Assembly: GCA_016200225.1 (NCBI GenBank)
Contig: JACQFD010000012.1
Location: 1 to 64,000, forward strand
DNA from: Planctomycetota bacterium
GTDB lineage: Bacteria; Planctomycetota; UBA1135; JACQFD01
Length of the DNA: 64,000 nucleotides
Direction of reading: 5' to 3'
Positions 53,203-61,567 of the stretch are shown here, piece after piece; within the stretch, counting starts at the first letter, position 1; each line of letters starts with the position of its first letter. The notes under the pieces are model-generated. The model saw only the letters and a list, made by a program, of their open reading frames with translations, did no database searches and was not told the origin of the DNA. A program made the translations under genes and the position numbers.

Positions 53203-53548
53203 GGCAATTCGCTCCTTTGCTTTTAGCTTTTTGGGATAGCGGGCTACTTGGAAGGTCAGTTCTCAGGTTTCGTGTTCGCTTGTGCCTTTGTTAAGATCTC
53301 AGTCGATCGAAATGTCGCTCAGTAATTCGCTCGATATTTTGCTCATTTTTTGCGATCCATGATTGACTGGCAAACAGACGATCGACTGGCTAACAGACCG
53401 ATAACAGACGAACAGACACCTGACAAACAGAATTAGAACAGACACCTAACAGCGAGTCAAACAAATTCGAAACGGAGATCCAACTCGCATCCCGACGGCG
53501 TCCACGGCTTCGCCCGTTTCGCTAGAACTTCGGTTCCCACGGGCACTT
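53203..53548. other. Intergenic region with dispersed aacagac repeats
   Basis: About 345 bases before nadB with no gene. The word aacagac occurs at 53373, 53392, 53403, 53411 and 53437, with shorter aacag copies at about 53426 and 53448, all within 80 bases. The spacings are irregular. It could be a cluster of protein-binding sites or simple decay; no promoter was identified with confidence. Confidence 0.5.
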
Positions 53549-55171
53549 GTGGATTTCGACCTGCGCCGAATTCCGATCTATTGCACGGATGTTTTGGTCA
53601 TTGGCAGCGGCGTTTCCGGCCTTGCGGCGGCGCTTGAGGCGGGAAATCGGCGCGATGTGATCGTTTGCGCCAAGGCCGCGCTTCGAGAAACGAACACGGC
53701 TTGGGCTCAGGGAGGTATCGCCGCCGTTCTCGGTTCCGACGACCATTTTGATAGTCATCGCGACGACACGCTGAACGTGGGGCAAGGGCTTTGCGAGGCG
53801 GATATTGTTGATTTGGTTACGTCGCGCGGACCGGGCGCGCTCCGATCCCTAACATCCGCGGGAGCTCGATTTGATAAATTAGCCTCGGGCGAATTGGATT
53901 TGCAGCGGGAAGGGGGGCACAGCCATGCGCGCATCGTCCACGCGCAAGGGGATCAGACCGGCCGCGAAATCGAACGCGCGATGGTCGAGCAGGTGCTCGC
54001 GAACGCGAGGATTACTACATTTGAGCGTACCTTCGCAATTGATTTATTAACGGACGGTGGGGGCGCCTGCATCGGCGCGGTGGCGTGGAAACAAGACATT
54101 GGATTAGTTGGAATCCTCGCCAAGCGCACCGTTCTCGCGACGGGTGGAGCGGGATGGCTTTATCGCGAGACCACAAATCCGTCGATTGCGACCGCGGACG
54201 GCATCGCGATGGCGTTTCGCGCGGGCGTTGCGGTGCGCGACCTCGAATTTATACAATTCCATCCGACGACGCTGTACGTCGCGGGCGCCGGAAGATTATT
54301 AGTTTCCGAAATCGTGCGCGGCCGCGGGGGCATCCTCGTCGACCGTACCGGCCGGCGATTCATGTTCGATTATCATGCTTCCGGCGAACTGGCGCCGCGC
54401 GACGTCGTGTCGCGCGCCATCGTCCGTCAAATGGTTAAGACGGGGGACACGAGCGCCTATCTCGATTTGAGTCAAATCGAAGGGGACGTGCGAAAGTTGT
54501 TTCCGCACCTCGCCGAGGTTTGTCGGTTCTTCGAAATTGATATTGCGCGCGACCGAATTCCCGTTCGCCCGGCCGCGCATTATTGTATTGGCGGCGTCGA
54601 AGTGGACGCGCGCGGGCGCACGTCGCTTTCCGGACTTTACGCAGTCGGCGAAGCGGCGAGTTCGGGACTCCACGGCGCGAATCGGATCGGTTCCAATTCG
54701 CTCCTCGAGGGCGTTGTTTTTGGTAGTATTGTCGGCGAGGAAGTTTCCACCGGTAATGAAGGCCCGACGACGTTGCCGCGCCATTCGTACCGTCGGCCGG
54801 TTCGAAAAAGTAGTGATTCGATCCGCGTCGATACAAACGATGTGGCGTACACCGTGCGATCGTTAATGACTCGCCTCGTCGGCGTCGAACGATCGCAGGA
54901 ACAACTCGACGACGCCATTGCCCGCCTCGACGGATGGGCCCGATACTTATTTTCCTTCGAATTCGAGAACGACCGCGCGTGCGAAGTCGCGAATCTCGTC
55001 ATCGTCGCGAGACTGGTCGCCGAAGCGGCGCGATTCCGCCGCGAATCGCGCGGCACACACTACAGAACGGATTTTCCCGAGCGCGACGACGTCCTGTGGC
55101 GCGCGCACACGCGCTTCACGCCGACCGCGAACGGAGTGCGGCTTTCATTAGAATCGCTCCAAAGTAAATAA
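53549..55171 (+). CDS. nadB: L-aspartate oxidase
   Basis: 540 residues from a GTG. The FAD motif G-S-G-V-S-G-L-A-A-A-L-E and the T-N-T-A-W-A-Q-G-G-I-A block are near the N-terminus; E-G-G-H-S-H-A-R-I, F-I-Q-F-H-P-T-T-L, R-G-G-I-L-V-D and H-G-A-N-R-I-G-S-N-S-L-L-E complete the NadB set. The H-S-H-A-R-I and E-F-I-Q-F-H-P blocks distinguish it from succinate dehydrogenase subunits. It oxidises aspartate to iminoaspartate, the first step of NAD synthesis. nadA and nadC are not in the window. hflX follows seven bases later. Confidence 0.95.
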   Translation: MDFDLRRIPIYCTDVLVIGSGVSGLAAALEAGNRRDVIVCAKAALRETNTAWAQGGIAAVLGSDDHFDSHRDDTLNVGQGLCEADIVDLVTSRGPGALRSLTSAGARFDKLASGELDLQREGGHSHARIVHAQGDQTGREIERAMVEQVLANARITTFERTFAIDLLTDGGGACIGAVAWKQDIGLVGILAKRTVLATGGAGWLYRETTNPSIATADGIAMAFRAGVAVRDLEFIQFHPTTLYVAGAGRLLVSEIVRGRGGILVDRTGRRFMFDYHASGELAPRDVVSRAIVRQMVKTGDTSAYLDLSQIEGDVRKLFPHLAEVCRFFEIDIARDRIPVRPAAHYCIGGVEVDARGRTSLSGLYAVGEAASSGLHGANRIGSNSLLEGVVFGSIVGEEVSTGNEGPTTLPRHSYRRPVRKSSDSIRVDTNDVAYTVRSLMTRLVGVERSQEQLDDAIARLDGWARYLFSFEFENDRACEVANLVIVARLVAEAARFRRESRGTHYRTDFPERDDVLWRAHTRFTPTANGVRLSLESLQSK

Positions 55172-55178
55172 TAACGGA

Positions 55179-56516
55179 TTGAAGGATTTTACTTATACAG
55201 ACCGGGCGCCCGAACGCGTCGTCCTCGTCGGAGTTGAACTTCGGGGACAGGAGCCGGTGGAGTCTTCGCTCGCGGAACTCGAGCGTCTGGTCGCCGCGGC
55301 GAATGGAATTCCGGTTCATTCGATCTATCAAATCCGCGACGCGCCCGACGCGCGGACGTTCATCGGCAAGGGTAAAGTCGAGGAAATTGTAGAAATCGTG
55401 CGCGCGACGCGGGCCGAACTCGTCGTTTTCGATTGTAACTTATCGCCGTCGCAGTCGCGGCATTTGGAGGACGAATTCGAAGCGCGCATCGTCGACCGCA
55501 CGGAATTGATATTGGATATATTCGCACGGCGGGCGCGCACGAAAGCGGCGCGCGTGCAGGTCGAGCTCGCGCAATTGGAATATTTACTTCCCCGGCTGAC
55601 GCGCCGGTGGACGCACCTCGAGCGGACTGAAGGCGCGATCGGCGCGCGCGGACCCGGCGAGACGCAGCTCGAAACGGACCGGCGTCTCGTTCGGCGCAGA
55701 ATTGAGAAATTGAAAGACGACTTGCGATCGATCGAAGCGCGGCGCGAGCGCGAAGCGACCGCGCACGAGGGATTCTTCAGAGTATCGCTCGTGGGCTATA
55801 CCAATGCCGGAAAGTCGAGTTTACTTAATATGCTTACCGGTTCGAATGCGCTGGTCGCCGACCGGCTTTTTTCGACGCTCGATACAAAAACCCGGCTCTG
55901 GTCGCTCTCGGACAAGCGAAAAGTATTATTATCCGACACCGTCGGATTCGTAAAGAGACTGCCGCACGACCTGATCGCGTCGTTTCACGCGACGCTCGCC
56001 GAATCGATCCACGCGGATTTGTTATTATTGGTGGTCGACGCGTCGCGGCCCGACGCGGAGGAATGTTTACAAGCCGTGGAGGCGACGCTCTCCGAAATCG
56101 ACGCGATCGCGCCGAGACTTTATATATTAAATCAAATCGATAGAATTCAGAATTCGATGGATCTCGAGGCGCTCAGCCGCCCGGAGCGGAGATGCGTGCG
56201 GATTTCGGCGCGGACGGGCGCCGGGATCGAACAGCTCGACGCGGCGGTTTGTAACATTCTCGACGAAGGGACCGTGATCGGCATGGTTTCGACCGCCGCG
56301 GCAGACGGCCGCACGATCGCCGAATTGCGCCGCGGGGGAATTGTAGTTCACGAGGCGTTCGTTGGCGACGAATGGCGGGCGCGCATGCGATTCCGGCGGG
56401 CGCTCTTCGGCCGAATCCAACAAATGGCCGCGCACGGCGCGATCCGCGCGGAATTCGACGGCATCGGGCCCGGCGATGGCGGCTGTGGCGATCGTTTATC
56501 TAATCCTTTCGTTTAA
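55179..56516 (+). CDS. hflX: Ribosome-associated GTPase HflX
   Basis: 445 residues from a TTG. The N-terminal HflX domain (1-185) contains F-I-G-K-G-K-V-E-E-I and Q-V-E-L-A-Q-L-E-Y-L-L-P-R-L; the glycine-rich loop G-A-I-G-A-R-G-P-G-E-T-Q-L-E-T-D is diagnostic. The GTPase domain has G-Y-T-N-A-G-K-S-S (G1), the G3-type D-T-V-G-F and N-Q-I-D (G4 variant of NKxD, here Asn-Gln-Ile-Asp). HflX splits stalled ribosomes. The last 17 bases overlap the convergent LysM-like gene. Confidence 0.95.
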   Translation: MKDFTYTDRAPERVVLVGVELRGQEPVESSLAELERLVAAANGIPVHSIYQIRDAPDARTFIGKGKVEEIVEIVRATRAELVVFDCNLSPSQSRHLEDEFEARIVDRTELILDIFARRARTKAARVQVELAQLEYLLPRLTRRWTHLERTEGAIGARGPGETQLETDRRLVRRRIEKLKDDLRSIEARREREATAHEGFFRVSLVGYTNAGKSSLLNMLTGSNALVADRLFSTLDTKTRLWSLSDKRKVLLSDTVGFVKRLPHDLIASFHATLAESIHADLLLLVVDASRPDAEECLQAVEATLSEIDAIAPRLYILNQIDRIQNSMDLEALSRPERRCVRISARTGAGIEQLDAAVCNILDEGTVIGMVSTAAADGRTIAELRRGGIVVHEAFVGDEWRARMRFRRALFGRIQQMAAHGAIRAEFDGIGPGDGGCGDRLSNPFV

Positions 56517-56988
56517 GTCCGCACGCGACGGCCGGAAACACGATCGTCGCGCCTTCCGCGACTTTGGCGACGTCGGCGATTTTGCTCGCCGCCCCGATAT
56601 CCTTTAGAACCGCGGGTCCGCCGGATCCGTAGTATTTGATCGCGAGTTTATATACCAATTCATTCTTCGCGAGTTTGATGGATTTGGAAACGGGAACTTC
56701 GGGCTTGGTCTTCGGCGGGGGATCGGCGACGGTCGCGGCGGATGCGGATCTTGATTCCACGTGAACCGCCGGTTCATTGGATAATTTAATATTAACCGGA
56801 TTCGGCGCGGGCGCGTCGATTCGGGGCGCGGGCGCGTCTCCGCCGATTTCGAGAACCACGTCGTCGGGAGATCCCCGCTGTTTCACGGCGGTTTCGCCCG
56901 CTCGCGCGCCGCCAAAACGGTATTGTTGAAATAGAAACGCTCCCGCGACGAGCAGGATGAGCGCTGAAAATAGTAATATGGCTCGCAC
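56500..56988 (-). CDS. Membrane-anchored LysM-like protein
   Basis: 162 residues with an N-terminal membrane helix (4-22), a Pro/Ala/Asp-rich linker and a C-terminal half resembling LysM: E-L-V-Y-K-L-A-I-K-Y-Y-G then L-K-D-I-G-A-A-S-K-I-A-D and I-V-F-P. The module is one that often binds peptidoglycan, but this copy is divergent. It follows secDF on the same strand by about 96 bases. Confidence 0.65.
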   Translation of the reverse strand: MRAILLFSALILLVAGAFLFQQYRFGGARAGETAVKQRGSPDDVVLEIGGDAPAPRIDAPAPNPVNIKLSNEPAVHVESRSASAATVADPPPKTKPEVPVSKSIKLAKNELVYKLAIKYYGSGGPAVLKDIGAASKIADVAKVAEGATIVFPAVACGLKRKD

Positions 56989-57084
56989 GGAAGTCCGATG
57001 TCGCGCGTCGCCACGAAAGCCGCGAGATTCGCGCGCTTACAAAGTTTACAGTACTTTCCGGGTTTAAAAAGAAAAACGACTCGG

Positions 57085-60006
57085 CTATATCGCTTTTTGA
57101 AGTGCCGGAACTCTCGGAACCGCGACTTTCTTTCCGCTCCGCGTCTCCTGCCAACGCTCGACGGCGACGACCCACAAGCTCGCGATCCAAATCGACGAAT
57201 AGGTTCCTGTAATAATTCCAACCATCATCGTGAAACCGAAGCCTTCGAGCGGATTGTGGTGGCCGCGGTTAATGACAAACATTAGCGCCGACGACAGGAA
57301 AGCGGCCGTCGCCGTGAGCAACGTTCGCGAAAGCGTCTGATTACAAGAGTGGTCGATGATTTCGTCGAGCGTTTTACGATCGGCGTCGGGCTTCGCGAGG
57401 TTTTCGCGAATACGATCGAATATGACGACGGTGTCGTTGATCGAGTAACCGGCAATCGTTAAGAATACCGCGATGATCGTCATATCAATTTCGACGTCGA
57501 CGAGCCCCGTGACGTTGGCAATGGACACGACGCCGAGCGTGACGATCAAGTCGTGAATGATTCCGATGACGCCGCCGACTCCGTAACGATATTCATGAAA
57601 CCGGAATCTTACAAATAGAATGATGAGCACGAACGCGCCGAGCAGCGCGAGGATCGCCTTGTTCTTGAGCGCCTTCGCCGCGCGAGGTTGAATGGTTGCA
57701 ATCTCCGGGAATGGATCGGAGAGATTCGATTTCTGCGACTTTGCAAATTCCGAAAGCGCGACGGTGACGCGTTTTTGTAAATCTTCGGGTTTGACGTTCG
57801 GGGCGATTTTTCCCGTGACGGTGAACTGTGCGGAGGGTTGCGCGCTCTCCGCTCCCGCGACCGCGGCATTTGTTAGATACGGCGCGCGGGCAATCTCGGT
57901 CAGAAGCGTTTTCCCGTCGATGGGCGTCTCGAAATTAAGTACAAATTTCGCGTCGGACGGATCGGTAGTCTTCGCGGCCGGCGTTATTGTAAGATCCGAG
58001 ACGGGGTCCGGGCGGAGCTTATCGCCGAGAACTTTGCGGAGACCCGTGCGGAAACTATTTACTTGTTCCGCGCGCTCGCCTTTCGCGTCTTCGTTAATAA
58101 GCTTGCGCGCTTCGCGCGTCAATTTTCCCTTGACGATAAAATCGCTGTATTTTCCGTCGCGGCCGTCGCTCTCTTTACTGATCGCCTGATTCGCCTCGAC
58201 TTTGCCCTCGAAATTCGGAGTCTTATTCACAATGTCGCGGAACGACGCGAGATCCATCGCCGGCGCGATGCGCACGTGCGCCGTGGCGCCGCCGACGAAA
58301 TCGATGCCGAAGACGCTCTCGGGCGATGCGAAGAATGCTATTAATCCGGCGACTGACGTGACCACGGAAATTCCGAGCGTCACTTTCCATAATTTAATAA
58401 AGCGCAGGTTCGGCGTTTCCTTGAACATGCGCATCATCTTCACTTCCGGCATGGCTTTCTTCGACAACAGCCAACCGAACACCGCTTTTGTAAATACAAG
58501 CGATGCGAACAGCGTCGTTAAGATTCCGACCGACAGCGTGAGGCCGAGACCCTTGATCGGGCCCGTGCCGATCCAGAACAACACGAGACTTGTTAATAAT
58601 GTTGTCAGGTTCGAGTCGATGATTGTTACGAATGCGCGCTCGAAACCGAGGCGCACCGCCTGCTCGACGCCGCGCGCGTGATCGCGTTCCTCGCGTATGC
58701 GTTCGTAAATTAAGATATTCGCGTCGACGGCCATCGCGAGCGTCAATATGAAACCGCCGATGCCGGGCAATGTTAATGTTGCGCTGTAAAGTGTCAGTAC
58801 GCCGACGAGAATCGAAGCATTCACCGCGAGCGAAACGGCCGCGATCAGACCGGCCAATCGATAATACAAAAGCATGAATCCGACGGTCGCCGCGAGGGCG
58901 AGAATCGACGACCAGATGCCGAGGCGGATCGAATCTTCGCCGAGGCTCGCGCCGAGACGCGTCTCGGATTCGAGCTTCGGTTTCACGCGCAACGAGCCCG
59001 TTTCAAGGACGGTTATTAGTTGTTTTGCGTCGACGACCGAATAACCGCCGACGGCGCCGCTCTCGATGACGCCGCCGTCCGAAAGTTCGCCGTGAATCGT
59101 CGGCGCCGAATCGACTTCATCGTTAAGAATAATCGCGAGGCTTCGCTGGACGTTTCTACCTGTAAAGTCCGCAAAATCGGTGCGGCGGCCGGCAATGATC
59201 GAAAAACCGATGCCGCGTCCGCCCGATTTGTCGGGCGCGATGTGAATATTGGTTAAATCCTCGCCGCGAAATGCATATTTAGCCCCTTCGCGCGCATCCA
59301 ATTGTTCCTCGATGCGCATGGGGAGGAATTGCGGGTTTTCTTTACGTTTTTCGGGCGTCCAATTGGCGATGTTGCCAAGATTATCTTTTCCGCGCAGATA
59401 CTTTTCATGTTCGCCCGAAACGTACCAGCGAAGGCCCTTGACCGGCCCTCCTTCTGTTTTGACCGCGTTGAATTCTTTTAACAGATCGATCCAGAATGCG
59501 AGGCCGCGGTTCTTGTCTCCCGGTTTCTTTATTTCATCCTGCTGCCACGCTTCGACCTTTTTCTTATTCTCAGGTTTGTCGAGAAACTCCGTCAGTTTCC
59601 TGTGCTCGCGTTCGAGATCGAATCCATCGGTTGTATCGCAAATGATTCGGAATTCGAGCCGGCCGAGCGTCGTGATCGTTTCTTTAATATTATCAATTTC
59701 AGCCTGCGTCAAACCCGGCAATTCGACGAGGATCTCGTCCACGCCCTGCCCGACGACGGTGATTTCCTTGAGACCGAGCACGTCGACGCGCTTGCCGACG
59801 ACGTTGATCGTCTTTTCGACGGTATCTTTAAAACTCGACGCCGATTCGACGCTCCCGTCGTCGCCTTTGTTTTCAATAATATAAAGAAGGCGAGTGCCGC
59901 CTTTCAGGTCCGCGCCGAACGAGATCCCCTTCGAGTAGACCAGGACCGACGAAAGCACGACGAGTGCCAACGAGAAAAGTAGCCAACGACCGGGTTTCTC
60001 CATCAT
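57085..60006 (-). CDS. secDF: Fused protein translocase subunit SecDF
   Basis: 973 residues. The SecD half has the N-terminal helix, D-L-K-G-G-T-R-L-L-Y, the large periplasmic P1 domain and six-helix RND-type channel with A-M-A-V-D-A-N-I-L-I-Y-E-R-I. The SecF half starts near residue 545 with W-K-V-T-L-G and D-F-V-G-G-A-T, a periplasmic domain, and G-Y-S-I-N-D-T-V-V-I-F-D-R-I-R-E-N. Fused SecDF is typical of some Firmicutes, Bacteroidota and Planctomycetota. The complex uses the proton gradient to help complete protein export, which fits the many secreted proteins here. Preceded by the strong hairpin behind rplS. Confidence 0.94.
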   Translation of the reverse strand: MMEKPGRWLLFSLALVVLSSVLVYSKGISFGADLKGGTRLLYIIENKGDDGSVESASSFKDTVEKTINVVGKRVDVLGLKEITVVGQGVDEILVELPGLTQAEIDNIKETITTLGRLEFRIICDTTDGFDLEREHRKLTEFLDKPENKKKVEAWQQDEIKKPGDKNRGLAFWIDLLKEFNAVKTEGGPVKGLRWYVSGEHEKYLRGKDNLGNIANWTPEKRKENPQFLPMRIEEQLDAREGAKYAFRGEDLTNIHIAPDKSGGRGIGFSIIAGRRTDFADFTGRNVQRSLAIILNDEVDSAPTIHGELSDGGVIESGAVGGYSVVDAKQLITVLETGSLRVKPKLESETRLGASLGEDSIRLGIWSSILALAATVGFMLLYYRLAGLIAAVSLAVNASILVGVLTLYSATLTLPGIGGFILTLAMAVDANILIYERIREERDHARGVEQAVRLGFERAFVTIIDSNLTTLLTSLVLFWIGTGPIKGLGLTLSVGILTTLFASLVFTKAVFGWLLSKKAMPEVKMMRMFKETPNLRFIKLWKVTLGISVVTSVAGLIAFFASPESVFGIDFVGGATAHVRIAPAMDLASFRDIVNKTPNFEGKVEANQAISKESDGRDGKYSDFIVKGKLTREARKLINEDAKGERAEQVNSFRTGLRKVLGDKLRPDPVSDLTITPAAKTTDPSDAKFVLNFETPIDGKTLLTEIARAPYLTNAAVAGAESAQPSAQFTVTGKIAPNVKPEDLQKRVTVALSEFAKSQKSNLSDPFPEIATIQPRAAKALKNKAILALLGAFVLIILFVRFRFHEYRYGVGGVIGIIHDLIVTLGVVSIANVTGLVDVEIDMTIIAVFLTIAGYSINDTVVIFDRIRENLAKPDADRKTLDEIIDHSCNQTLSRTLLTATAAFLSSALMFVINRGHHNPLEGFGFTMMVGIITGTYSSIWIASLWVVAVERWQETRSGKKVAVPRVPALQKAI

Positions 60007-60061
60007 GGCGTGAATCAGTAAAGCTAATGATTAAGCTTAAAAAGTTCCAAATAACGAAAAC

Positions 60062-60102
60062 GCCCGCGGACTCGCATCTCTTGGACCATGCGAGTCGCGG
60101 GC
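60062..60102 (-). terminator. Strong hairpin between rplS and secDF
   Basis: gcccgcggactcgcat (60062-60077) pairs with atgcgagtcgcgggc (60088-60102), a stem of about 15 bp with one bulge and a 10-base loop. On the minus strand the stem is followed by gttttcg, a weak T run. It lies 49 bases after the rplS stop and probably ends or attenuates the trmD-rplS transcript before secDF. Confidence 0.65.
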
Positions 60103-60150
60103 ACAGAATTTTTCAATGGCGCGGTCAGACAACGCTGAGGATTGTTAAAC

Positions 60151-60597
60151 TTACTTTGTCGGCAGGGTTGGCGCCGGCATTGCGGCCGCGGCTTTTTTCT
60201 TTGCCGACTTGCCTTCGCCGGAAGCCGCATGGGCGGCTTTTTCGGCGGCAGTCCGGTCGAACGTCTCCTCGAGGCGCGTCGACTTTCCAGTGCGCTCGCG
60301 CAAATAGAACAATTTCGCGCGGCGAACGCGGCCGTGTCGTTTCACAACGACGTCGGCGACGCGTGGCGAATGAATCGGAAACGCGCGTTCGACGCCTTCG
60401 CCCTGCACGATGCGGCGGACGATGAACATCTGGCGGCCGGCGTTGCCTTTCATAGCAATCACGACACCCGAAAACAGCTGGATGCGTTCACGCTCGCCTT
60501 CTTTGATTTTGTAATGAACGTCGACGCTGTCGCCGACGCGGAATTGGGGAACCGTTGCCTTTCCGAAAGTCCGCTCAAGGCGCGAAACGAAATCCAT
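60151..60597 (-). CDS. rplS: 50S ribosomal protein L19
   Basis: 148 residues. F-R-V-G-D-S-V-D-V-H-Y-K-I-K-E-G, R-I-Q-L-F-S-G-V-V-I-A and F-P-I-H-S-P-R-V, then R-H-G-R-V-R-R-A-K-L-F-Y-L-R, are the L19 hallmarks. A Lys/Ala-rich C-terminal tail of about 35 residues extends beyond the usual end, as in several Planctomycetota. It follows trmD by 112 bases, the common trmD-rplS order. Confidence 0.96.
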   Translation of the reverse strand: MDFVSRLERTFGKATVPQFRVGDSVDVHYKIKEGERERIQLFSGVVIAMKGNAGRQMFIVRRIVQGEGVERAFPIHSPRVADVVVKRHGRVRRAKLFYLRERTGKSTRLEETFDRTAAEKAAHAASGEGKSAKKKAAAAMPAPTLPTK

Positions 60598-60709
60598 GGC
60601 TGGTAATGAAAGTTGTGGAATCGAAGCGATCGAAATGATTAGTTTTCGACGTTCAAATCCGGAGAAAAGTCAGAATTGGTTTGTTTGAAAATTCGAAATT
60701 TATTTTTTA

Positions 60710-61447
60710 CTACAAATCCGGGTCGCGTTTTTTGATCCCGGATTTGTTGGTATCGCATTTATTCGTGTCGCCGCGTAGTGCGATGTCGGGGCGCCACTTC
60801 TTGGTTTTGTGCCGTGCCTGATCTTCGCGCCAACGACGGATAGCCTCATGATCGCCGCTCATCAGGACGTCCGGGACACTGGATCCGCGGAATTCGCGTG
60901 GGCGGGTGTATTGGGGATAATCGAGAAGTTCCGAAGTAAAAGATTCAGAAATCGGAGATTCCTCATCGCCCAAAACACCGGGAATGAGACGAACCGTCGC
61001 TTCGAGGATCACGAGCGCAGGAAGCTCGCCTCCAGAAAGTACGTAATCGCCGATCGAAAGCCGTTCCCATGCAAAGCCGTCGAGGATCCGTTGATCGAAT
61101 CCCTCGTAGCGTCCGCAAAGAAAAAGCAAACGATCGTGTTTCGTTAGTGATTCGGCGTGGCTCTGGCGAAAAGTGTGGCCGTCCGGCGTGAGGAGGACTT
61201 TATGAAAGATTCCTTCACGCGATTCGATCCACTCAATCGCTTCGAAAATCGGCTCAGGACACAAGAGCATCCCGGGTCCGCCGCCGAACGGACGATCGTC
61301 GACGTTTCGATGTTTACCTTTCGCGAAGTCGCGAAAGTTTAATAATCGAACGTCAATCTTTCCCTGATCGCGCGCGACGCGAAGGACACCTTTCGATATG
61401 TAAGGTTCGATCGCGTCGGGAAATAGGGTAAGGATGTAAACGAGCAT
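60710..61447 (-). CDS. trmD: tRNA (guanine-N1)-methyltransferase
   Basis: 245 residues from the ATG at 61447; the frame continues 16 codons upstream without conserved sequence. The trefoil-knot SPOUT signatures are present: L-T-L-F-P-D, D-D-R-P-F-G-G-G-P-G-M-L-L, L-C-G-R-Y-E-G-F-D-Q-R and S-I-G-D-Y-V-L-S-G-G-E-L-P-A. It methylates G37 of tRNAs. A 10-bp inverted repeat (60713-60722 and 60737-60746) spans the last codons and may form a hairpin at the end of the message, although no T run follows it. Confidence 0.95.
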   Translation of the reverse strand: MLVYILTLFPDAIEPYISKGVLRVARDQGKIDVRLLNFRDFAKGKHRNVDDRPFGGGPGMLLCPEPIFEAIEWIESREGIFHKVLLTPDGHTFRQSHAESLTKHDRLLFLCGRYEGFDQRILDGFAWERLSIGDYVLSGGELPALVILEATVRLIPGVLGDEESPISESFTSELLDYPQYTRPREFRGSSVPDVLMSGDHEAIRRWREDQARHKTKKWRPDIALRGDTNKCDTNKSGIKKRDPDL

Positions 61448-61567
61448 CGCCCGCCGCCGGGTTTCGAGCCTCGACAAGTCATTTGAAGCCGCCACACCGC
61501 ATGGGCGGCACAGACGACGTCGCTAGACGAATTCGGCCGAAGAGGTTAGCGGCGGGTCGCGCGATGG

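Noticed and set aside
60713..60746. Intrinsic terminator after trmD
   Set aside because: The 10-bp inverted repeat lies in the last codons and is followed by an A-rich rather than a T-rich stretch; only recorded as a hairpin in the trmD entry.
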